13,343 nucleotides of DNA, from positions 1 to 13,343 of the forward strand of contig JAHDDN010000115.1 in assembly GCA_020629335.1 (NCBI GenBank), given 5' to 3'. The notes under the pieces are model-generated. The model saw only the letters and a program-made list of their open reading frames with translations. It had not been told where the DNA came from and ran no database searches. Both the position numbers and the translations under genes were made by a program. Shown here piece by piece: positions 8,769 through 13,343 of this stretch. Source of the stretch: Chitinophagales bacterium (GTDB taxonomy: Bacteria > Bacteroidota > Bacteroidia > Chitinophagales > UBA2359). The number at the start of each line of letters is the position of its first letter. Position 1 is the stretch's first letter.

Positions 8769-9034
8769 GCGCGTCCCATTTTTTTTTGGCTTGGTTTCAT
8801 TCAATTAATACAGATAATGCCATAATCAAGAGAGTTTATTCCAATCGAGAGGGCCGACACATAGGTCGGCCCCTACAGAAGATTGCCAAAAAAAAATGGG
8901 TCGGGCTATTCGCTCTTATGTGGCTGTTCAGTTGCTACTACGCTAAGGTCTGCTTGTCTGCTAAAGCCAGCCTGCGCATACCTAAGCTTCGTAAGCAACT
9001 TCTCGACGCCACATACCGCTGCTATCCCTCGCGC
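8769..9034 (+). repeat. Structured repeat, copy C (diverged)
   Basis: Outer pair: GCGCG (8769-8773) with CGCGC (9030-9034), replacing the GGCTT/AAGCC of copies A and B. Long stem: CCCATTTTTTTTTGGC (8775-8790) with GCCAAAAAAAAATGGG (8885-8900), perfect 16 bp. The loop carries about 60 bases of AT-rich sequence and then a REP hairpin, GGGCCGAC (8851-8858) with GTCGGCCC (8865-8872), followed by CTAC (minus-strand GTAG). Tail: TTATGTGGC near 8916-8924 pairs with GCCACATA (9008-9015). The internal hairpin is shortened symmetrically to CTGC-TAAA-G-C-CAG. Reading frames through it are not conserved to the end, unlike the pairing. Confidence 0.82.
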
Positions 9035-9065
9035 AAGTATTATAAGGTTACTAGGAATTTTTATT

Positions 9066-9153
9066 TTTTGCCTAATTCGATGCGGTTAATTGGACGTTGT
9101 AGTGCAACGTACCTACGGTTTTTTTATTTGTTTATTTCGATTCGGTCAATCAT
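9066..9153 (-). repeat. REP-like hairpin flanked by a duplicated gene end
   Basis: ACGTTG (9094-9099) and CAACGT (9105-9110) form a hairpin, with CTAC (9113-9116) giving a minus-strand GTAG start. On both sides lies similar sequence: the coding end of the phosphatase gene, TTCGATTCGGTCAAT (9137-9151), and TTCGATGCGGTTAAT (9076-9090). The duplicated tail still reads NRIELGKK-stop beside the real DRIEINK-stop. This suggests a REP inserted together with a short duplication of the gene's 3' end. Confidence 0.5.
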
Positions 9154-10038
9154 TTCTTCATTTATATTGATGAATTCGGCTACTAAATTCGTCTGATTGG
9201 CGGAAATGAATAGGGCGCCATAATTTCCATCGTAACAAAAGCTGTCAAAGGTGTTGGTATCTAAGGGGTTTTCATTGCACTGGCGTTTGGATCTGCCTCC
9301 TAAACCATTGACGATATAGACCGGTGACTCCTCTCCTACTTTTTGTATGCGCTCATAAATATGATCATGGCCTGTAAGGACTAAATCTACTCCACTGAAA
9401 TCCCATTGCATTTCTGAATCCTCTCCATGCTTGCCACTACAGTAAGGAGAATGATGAAAATAAACGACCTTAAAGGCTTCTTCAGCTGTGTCTAATTCCT
9501 CGTAAAACCAATTTTGTTGCTCGGCTATATCTTGATTGCTGTCTAATGCAAAGAAGTGAATCGGGCCCCATACAAAGTCGTAATAGACTTCATTATTAGG
9601 CAGACTGAAGTAGTTGAGATAAGGGATATTTTCGTTTCTATTAGCATAATCATGATTCCCTAAACTGGGAAAAAAACGATTGATTTGTTCTTCGGCTGCT
9701 TTGCCCTGACAGACTTGATCTGAGGGAGCATCAAAGTTGTAGATATAGTCGCAATAATAATCTCCTATATTTTCTACTATGGTTTTTGATTTTCCTTTAG
9801 AGTAATTATTATCCCCCATCGTAATGATCAGTTCGGGTAATTGATTCTTTACTAATTCGGCTACTTTTTCTTCATTGCTATCACCTGTACCATAATCGCC
9901 AATGGCTGCTAAGTAAATCGTATCTGCTGGCATGTTGACGCTAATATTGGGGGGCGGAATTAGTGTTTCTTTTTTACAGGCATAAGAAAGGGAGAGGCAT
10001 AGTAGGATGAGGCTCGTTTTTAGTAAGTGGTTGGTCAT
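9124..10038 (-). CDS. Calcineurin-like metallophosphoesterase lipoprotein (purple acid phosphatase-like)
   Basis: A 304-aa protein from the ATG at 10038. That start gives a standard lipoprotein signal, MTNHLLKTSLILLCLSLSYAC (Cys21), and leaves 5 bases after the upstream gene. An in-frame ATG at 10065 would add nine polar residues before the signal and overlap that gene by 22 bases, so it is less likely. Metallophosphatase motifs, numbered from this start: GDYGTGD (47-53), GDNN (75-78), GNHD (127-130), HH (195-196) and GHDHIYER (223-230). The order and spacing fit the acid phosphatase type 5-like branch. The likely location is the periplasmic face or outer membrane, hydrolysing phosphate esters; the substrate is unknown. 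Several Cys pairs fit an exported protein. It is probably co-transcribed with the lipoprotein gene before it. Confidence 0.9.
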   Translation of the reverse strand: MTNHLLKTSLILLCLSLSYACKKETLIPPPNISVNMPADTIYLAAIGDYGTGDSNEEKVAELVKNQLPELIITMGDNNYSKGKSKTIVENIGDYYCDYIYNFDAPSDQVCQGKAAEEQINRFFPSLGNHDYANRNENIPYLNYFSLPNNEVYYDFVWGPIHFFALDSNQDIAEQQNWFYEELDTAEEAFKVVYFHHSPYCSGKHGEDSEMQWDFSGVDLVLTGHDHIYERIQKVGEESPVYIVNGLGGRSKRQCNENPLDTNTFDSFCYDGNYGALFISANQTNLVAEFININEEMIDRIEINK

Positions 10039-10043
10039 GGGAG

Positions 10044-10601
10044 TTATTTTTGTGTATTTATGCATTTTATTGTTTCTTTATTTTGTAGAAGAATGCTTAA
10101 TGTATCTCCCATTCGAAAATCATTTAAATCCATTTCATCTACAAATTCAACCAATTGCCCTTTATTCAACTCACACAAATCATTTGTATTCAGAGTAACT
10201 ATAATAGATTGTCCAATTATTTTTTTCAGCTCAGTGTTTTTTTTGCTTTCTACGAGAAAAAAGCTTTTCACTTCCTCTATAAAAAACTGATTGATATTAG
10301 ACTGAGCTATATGAACAAATGTAGCAGAAATAGTTTTGTATTTACAAGAATCACTCATTGCTTGCTTTCGCTCTATTTGAGGAAAACCATATTTCTTTGA
10401 ATACTCAATAATTTGATTGAAATTTTCTAAATAAATGTCGTTTCTTTTCTCCCTATCTGATTGGTAAGTCGGGGAATTTTTATCAGAATTAATATGGCTT
10501 TGGTCATTGTCCAGCATAGTGCAATAGTCTAAGTTGGGCTTTTCGTTATTACAGCTGATGCTGAGTAAGCTGATGATTGTGTAAGTGGTGTTTTTGAGCA
10601 T
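10044..10601 (-). CDS. Hypothetical lipoprotein, possibly DUF6624-like
   Basis: A 185-aa protein from the ATG at 10601, where MLKNTTYTIISLLSISC gives a short lipoprotein signal with LSIS-C (Cys17). The open frame extends 26 codons further upstream (to 10679), but those residues would bury the signal, so the internal ATG is preferred. The mature part has a DNDQ segment (31-34) and ENFNQIIEYSKKYGFPQI (59-76), then a second helical block with a His-containing TFVHIAQ (94-100). The DQ plus N..II...GFP pattern recalls DUF6624, but I cannot confirm that. No catalytic function is evident. It lies 5 bases before the phosphatase gene, so the two probably form an operon of outer-membrane lipoproteins. 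Confidence 0.7.
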   Translation of the reverse strand: MLKNTTYTIISLLSISCNNEKPNLDYCTMLDNDQSHINSDKNSPTYQSDREKRNDIYLENFNQIIEYSKKYGFPQIERKQAMSDSCKYKTISATFVHIAQSNINQFFIEEVKSFFLVESKKNTELKKIIGQSIIVTLNTNDLCELNKGQLVEFVDEMDLNDFRMGDTLSILLQNKETIKCINTQK

Positions 10602-10713
10602 GGGAATTAATTGGGTTAGTGGCCAGGCTAATGTCTTTTGATTGTAAAAATGTGCTGAAAGCACAATTGAGTGTATCACCGCACATTTTAATGTGTGGTG
10701 ATAATCAGGATCA

Positions 10714-10763
10714 TTTACTAGTGCCGAAGGTACTTAATATAAAGTACCTTCGGCACTAGTAAA
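10714..10763. repeat. Perfect 22-bp inverted repeat with nearby solo half-copy
   Basis: The arms are 10714-10735 and 10742-10763 around the loop AATATA; the arm core is GTGCCGAAGGTACTT. The core GTACCTTCGGCAC recurs alone at 10814-10826. There is no T-tract, so a repeat element is more likely than a terminator. Confidence 0.85.
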
Positions 10764-10779
10764 AACATCGCTTTCTTAA

Positions 10780-10799
10780 CCCCAGATTGAAATCTGGGG
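10780..10799. repeat. Short palindrome CCCCAGATT/AATCTGGGG
   Basis: Nine-bp perfect arms (10780-10788, 10791-10799) with a GA loop. The shape, a GC-rich base with an AT-rich tip, matches the other palindromes of this cluster and short REP-like units common in Bacteroidota intergenic DNA. Confidence 0.75.
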
Positions 10800-11085
10800 C
10801 TATACGCTTTTATGTACCTTCGGCACGATTTTAATAATTTAATGCAGAACTAAGATTACGCTGACATTTGTCCTTTAAGGCCTGATCAACTTTTGGCTAA
10901 TAAAAAGGCTACAACTTTGCGACTCTTTAAAGAGACACAGATTTAAGTCGCATAGCAGTTAGGGATGGTAAAGTTAATTAAAATCAGCTTATGGGCTTGG
11001 AGGTTTGTCCTTTTTGTCTGAATCTGGATTTGAGGATTTGGTGGATTTTTTTCATTACATTTCAATAATTAATCTTCCTATTCCG

Positions 11086-11169
11086 CCCACGAATAGAATT
11101 CGTGGGTTACCAGATCAGAATATAGCTGAAGCTATATGTTTCTGCTATTGTTAACCGCCTTTAGGCGGT
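11086..11169. repeat. Three successive palindromes
   Basis: CCCACGAAT (11086-11094) with ATTCGTGGG (11098-11106); ATATAGCT (11120-11127) with AGCTATAT (11130-11137), flanked by CAGA/TCTG; ACCGCCT (11154-11160) with AGGCGGT (11163-11169). Each differs in sequence, but all have small loops and lie 10-20 bases apart. They resemble REP-type units that accumulate together. Confidence 0.75.
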
Positions 11170-11212
11170 ATTGGATATGATAAGAGATTAAGTACATTAT
11201 TTTGGAATTTTA

Positions 11213-11274
11213 TAAATTAGGTAAAGCGAATTAATATAGTTGCAGAATCATTGAATAAATTGTAAATTAGGTAA
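11213..11274. promoter_or_regulatory. Direct repeat TAAATTAGGTAA upstream of the UPF0175 fusion gene
   Basis: TAAATTAGGTAA occurs at 11213-11224 and again at 11263-11274, 50 bases apart, each followed by a short A/G-C-rich stretch (AGCGAA and GCTAAA). The second copy is 20 bases before the ATG at 11295. Antitoxin genes are often autoregulated through repeated operators, so an operator is plausible. It may also be a chance duplication. Confidence 0.3.
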
Positions 11275-11294
11275 GCTAAAAAAAATTTAAACTT

Positions 11295-11939
11295 ATGACT
11301 TTAAAAATTGAAGGAGATGAGCTTAATAGTATTAATATTACTGAAGAAGAGTTAATATTAGAAATTGCCATTTTATTATATGCCAAAGGAAAATTATCAA
11401 TGGGAAAAGCCAGCAAAATGGCTAATATGAATCGTATTTTATTTCAAAATGAATTGGGGAAAAGACAAATTCCAGTCAATTATGATGAGAAGGAGTTGGA
11501 AGTTGATTTAAACAATATACCATTTCAACAAGACTTAGATAAAAGAAAAATAGAGCACCAAAATCAAATTGATAAATTCAAATCTAACTTATCAAACTTG
11601 TCTGATATTTCTGATAAAATTTTGAATAATAGTATTTTCATTTTCAACGAAATATTTGCCCAATATCCAAGTCTCATCAATGATTTCGATTTCTTTAAAA
11701 GAGACTATGGTACCACATCATTTGAGTTTGAAAATGAAGAAACCGATAATGAATACTATCTCCATATTGAAATAGGTAAAACTCTCTGTAACTGGCAGTA
11801 TAGAGTCAACGGGAAACGTATTAGCCAAGATGAAAATATTCCTTTGGACTTCCCCAATAATAAAAATATGGAGAGAATAATAAGTGCGCTAAAAGCTTAT
11901 GAAGAAGGCTTGAACAGTAAATCTCTTTCTCCAACTTAA
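11295..11939 (+). CDS. UPF0175 antitoxin-like domain fused to an unknown C-terminal domain
   Basis: A 214-aa protein. Residues 1-75 match the UPF0175 family: ITEEELILEIAILLYAKGKL (15-34), SMGKASKMANMNRILFQNEL (35-54, helix-turn-helix) and GKRQIPVNYDEKELEVDL (55-72). UPF0175 proteins are usually about 80-90 aa and act as DNA-binding antitoxins beside a PIN-like DUF3368 toxin. Here the frame continues through a polar linker (76-100) into a domain I do not recognise (101-206), with FNEIFAQYPSLINDFDFFKR (117-136) and CNWQYRVNGKRI (165-176). No DUF3368 gene follows. The C-terminal part could be a toxin-like or sensor module, or an unrelated fusion. The gene is AT-rich. Its TAA stop includes the TA at which a palindromic element inserted. 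Confidence 0.75.
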   Translation: MTLKIEGDELNSINITEEELILEIAILLYAKGKLSMGKASKMANMNRILFQNELGKRQIPVNYDEKELEVDLNNIPFQQDLDKRKIEHQNQIDKFKSNLSNLSDISDKILNNSIFIFNEIFAQYPSLINDFDFFKRDYGTTSFEFENEETDNEYYLHIEIGKTLCNWQYRVNGKRISQDENIPLDFPNNKNMERIISALKAYEEGLNSKSLSPT

Positions 11940-12098
11940 GTAATGATAAAATAATAACTCCGCCATTTGAGCGTCCATCTTTTGCACTAATACTGCGTTA
12001 TTTTTTTTAGCAATAGCACGCTATTACTTGCAAAAAATGCCTTGTCTTAGTACAAAATCTTGAACTTCAAATGTCAATCTTATTTTTTCATCATTACT
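11939..12098. mobile_element. MITE-like palindromic element 1, about 160 bp
   Basis: The two halves (11939-12018 and 12019-12098) are imperfect inverted copies that align without gaps, from AGTAATGAT at the left end to TCATTACT at the right, with the centre AATAGCACGCTATT. Core words CTAATACTGCGTTA (11988-12001) and TGCCTTGTCTTAG (12038-12050) recur in element 2. It carries no open frame. TA lies at each edge (11937-11938, 12098-12099), which suggests TA duplication as made by IS630/mariner-type transposases. The exact ends are uncertain by one base. The whole 213-bp gap before the next gene is this element plus about 54 bases. Confidence 0.75.
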
Positions 12099-12152
12099 AA
12101 GTAGCTATCTTTACCAAAATATTTACATTCAAAACCCTACTACCCCAACCAA

Positions 12153-12689
12153 ATGTTTACGAAAAAAGACGCAGAATACTATTATGACGATCAATTTGGA
12201 CTAATTCCTATTGAATTTCATGAAGAGGAAGTAATTATCAGATTTTTATCCAGTGGCGGAGTTAAAAAAGGCAAATTAAAAAGACAGGCTTTTTATCCAT
12301 TTAAATACCCAAATTCTGGAGAGCATAGAGTTTCTGTTCATCGGCTTAACTATAGCAATGTAGAATTTGCAAGAAATAATGCTATAAACATATTCAAAGA
12401 TAATTATAGGGGCTTAGCATATTTTGAAATTAAAGTACCTCTAACCTTAAATTGTGAATTTGAAACTTGCCCAGAAGATGGAGTAACACAGCACGCTCAT
12501 ATTATATACCCTCTCTATGAAATTCCTAAACCTAACGAACCTTTGAAAGCTGAAATAACAGACATCATTGAAGCACTTTATCAATATGTCAAAGCGAATA
12601 ATTTATTCACAGTTGAGAAAATAGATGATTTAAGTGAAAATATAGTAATTCCTACTACTTTCCCTACGCACCAAGATTTGGAACAATAA
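12153..12689 (+). CDS. Hypothetical protein next to the XRE antitoxin
   Basis: A 178-aa protein that I do not recognise. It appears cytoplasmic, with no signal or membrane segment. Visible features: an acidic/aromatic start (KKDAEYYYDDQFG, 5-17), a basic stretch GGVKKGKLKRQAFYPFKYP (35-53), HRVSVHRLNYSN (58-69), CEFETCPEDGVTQHAHIIYP (101-120) with two Cys and two His that could bind a metal, and a C-terminal helix (about 131-150). It is followed after 10 bases by the XRE antitoxin gene, so it occupies the place a HigB-type toxin usually has. It does not look like the roughly 100-aa RelE/HigB fold. It could be an unrelated toxin or a cargo protein. The start at 12153 follows an A/C-rich leader with no Shine-Dalgarno sequence. 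Confidence 0.65.
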   Translation: MFTKKDAEYYYDDQFGLIPIEFHEEEVIIRFLSSGGVKKGKLKRQAFYPFKYPNSGEHRVSVHRLNYSNVEFARNNAINIFKDNYRGLAYFEIKVPLTLNCEFETCPEDGVTQHAHIIYPLYEIPKPNEPLKAEITDIIEALYQYVKANNLFTVEKIDDLSENIVIPTTFPTHQDLEQ

Positions 12690-12699
12690 AACTATAATC

Positions 12700-13190
12700 A
12701 TGACAAAAAAACGAGCCTTAAAAACCACTTCCTTAGAAGCGGTCAAAGATGAATTTATTGGAAAGATGGGAACACCTAAAAGAGATCAATATGAGTTGGA
12801 ACTCAAATTAGATATAGGGCTTAGGGAAAAAATATTCTCCCCCTTTTACTGGCTAATTTTCTCTTATACTGTGTTAGAAAGCCTCACCGATGCGCTGCAT
12901 CGCCTTCGTTTTCTGCCTTGTCTAAGAAAAAATTAGCTGCCTAAAATTGGGTAGCTTATTTATTTCCAAACCCCTTAATTGGCGATATGATTAAAAATAT
13001 ACGCAAAGAAAGAAACTTGACTCAATCAGAATTAGGTGAATTAATAGGCGTACAAAAAGCGCAAATATCTAAATTAGAAAATGGGGCCAGTAATGTTACT
13101 ATTGGTACTATTGTAAAGATCTTTGATGCTCTAAAGGCTAAAATTGCGCTAATGATAGAGGTGGAAGATCAGAAGGTGGAGATTATTTAA
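12700..13190 (+). pseudogene. HigA-like XRE antitoxin gene split by a palindromic insertion
   Basis: The N-terminal part (12700-12816, 39 codons; FIGKMGTPKRDQYELELKLD) and the C-terminal part (from 12978; IGDMIKNIRKERNLTQSELG, then GVQKAQISKLENGASNVTIG) are two pieces of one HTH_3 antitoxin family, in different frames. Removing 161 bases (the element 12817-12975 plus one TA) joins them in frame as DI-IGDMIKN and gives 109 codons, the usual length. As it stands, the first piece runs into the insertion and stops at 12936 with unrelated residues. The second piece has its own ATG at 12987 (67 aa) and keeps the full helix-turn-helix, so it might still bind DNA. By family it would repress the operon and neutralise the upstream partner. 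It forms an operon with the 178-aa gene 10 bases before it. Confidence 0.85.
12817..12975. mobile_element. MITE-like palindromic element 2 inside the antitoxin gene
   Basis: A 159-bp imperfect palindrome bounded by TA (12815-12816, 12976-12977). The ends GGGCTTAGGGAAA and TTTCCAAACCCCT are inverted with mismatches. Inner arms include GGCTAATTTTCTCTTA (12851-12866) opposite TAAGAAAAAATTAGCTGCC (12923-12941), with the centre CGATGCGCTGCATCG. It shares TATACTGTGTTA and TGCCTTGTCTAAG with element 1 and has the same length. It has no coding capacity, so a transposase would act in trans. Confidence 0.8.
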
Positions 13191-13191
13191 G

Positions 13192-13228
13192 GTGAAACAC
13201 CCCATTTTTGTGAAACATAAGTGAAACA
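13192..13228. repeat. Three direct repeats of GTGAAACA
   Basis: Copies lie at 13192-13199, 13210-13217 and 13221-13228, spaced 18 and 11 bases apart, just after the antitoxin stop. The pattern could be arm-type sites of a tyrosine recombinase or a repeated regulator site. No integrase is visible in the window. Confidence 0.5.
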
Positions 13229-13276
13229 ATTAGGCCATTTCGAGGCTTTTTTAGCCATTTTCTCAAACATATCTTT

Positions 13277-13322
13277 AAAAAAAAAGCCTCAAGCCATTGA
13301 TTACCAATGATTTGAAGCTTTT
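13277..13322 (-). terminator. Rho-independent terminator on the minus strand at the right edge
   Basis: On the minus strand, AAAAGCTTCAA, CATTG, a short loop, CAATG and TTGAGGCTTTT form an interrupted stem (13312-13322 with 13282-13292; 13305-13309 with 13295-13299), followed by nine U's (plus-strand A-run 13277-13285). It would end a leftward transcript entering from beyond the right edge. An alternative pairing, GAGGCTTTTTT (13242-13252) with AAAAAAGCCTC (13280-13290), also exists. Confidence 0.6.
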
Positions 13323-13343
13323 GCAATTGAATGCTGAGGTCGA

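Larger units (their letters stand above)
10602..11294. other. Gene-free region with a cluster of palindromes
   Basis: About 690 bases without a supportable gene. Left of centre are two hairpins upstream of the lipoprotein operon: TGTGCT/AGCACA (10651-10665) and a 13-bp stem (10675-10687 with 10690-10702). A 22-bp perfect inverted repeat follows, then four short REP-like palindromes. The stretch between about 10830 and 11080 shows no structure that I recognise. Promoters for the flanking genes should lie here, but none matches the Bacteroidota consensus well. Confidence 0.7.

Noticed and set aside
10039..10065. Upstream ATG of the phosphatase gene at 10065
   Set aside because: It would add polar residues before the lipoprotein signal and overlap the previous gene by 22 bases. 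The ATG at 10038 gives a standard signal.
12153..12689. HigB/RelE-type toxin
   Set aside because: Its position fits, but its length and sequence do not resemble RelE-fold toxins, so it is left as unknown.
12987..13190. An independent 67-aa XRE regulator gene
   Set aside because: The N-terminal half of the same family lies upstream, and exact removal of the TA-bounded insert rejoins the two, so it is a fragment, though it may still be translated.
13200..13343. tRNA gene or attachment site at the right edge
   Set aside because: No cloverleaf could be traced. The hairpin there fits a terminator.

Overview
The window looks like chromosome from a member of the Bacteroidota, probably near the Saprospiraceae. 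The evidence is a secreted PKD-repeat protein ending in a CHU_C-type (T9SS type B) sorting domain, two lipoproteins, start codons without clear Shine-Dalgarno sequences, promoter candidates of the Bacteroidota TTG / TAnnTTTG type, and AT-rich coding DNA. The phylum is well supported; the family is an inference.

Layout, left to right. A class I SAM methyltransferase enters from the left edge (1-632). It is separated by a GC-rich structured repeat (643-860) from a leftward pair, a STAS-domain protein and ribonuclease Z (896-2222, 14 bp overlap). A 476-bp divergent intergenic region leads to clpC (2699-5263), which ends in a textbook terminator. A second, inverted copy of the structured repeat (5521-5785) lies in the leader of a 750-aa PKD/CHU_C surface protein (5810-8062). 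A REP-like hairpin followed by nine T's lies between that gene and a convergent Uma2-family nuclease-like gene (8133-8720). A third structured repeat (8769-9034) precedes a leftward pair of lipoprotein genes: a calcineurin-like phosphatase (9124-10038) and an unknown protein (10044-10601). About 690 bp without a gene (10602-11294) hold six short palindromes.

The right end is accessory DNA: a UPF0175 antitoxin-like domain fused to an unknown C-terminal domain (11295-11939), an unknown 178-aa protein (12153-12689), and 10 bp later an XRE-type antitoxin gene (12700-13190). Two palindromic elements of about 160 bp sit here. One inserted at the TA of the UPF0175 stop codon. The other split the XRE gene into two frames; removing 161 bp (element plus one TA) restores a 109-codon gene.

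The most unusual content is non-coding. The three large repeats share little primary sequence in their stems, yet the stems stay complementary: the terminal pair is GGCTT/AAGCC in two copies and GCGCG/CGCGC in the third, a 16-24 bp internal stem has different sequence in each copy but perfect pairing, and a third stem shows a G-C to C-G swap. The apical loop of the long stem carries a GTAG-type REP hairpin, triplicated in one copy and also found alone elsewhere. This points to a composite family: a selected fold carrying REP units. No transposase gene lies in the window, so any mobilising enzyme would act in trans.
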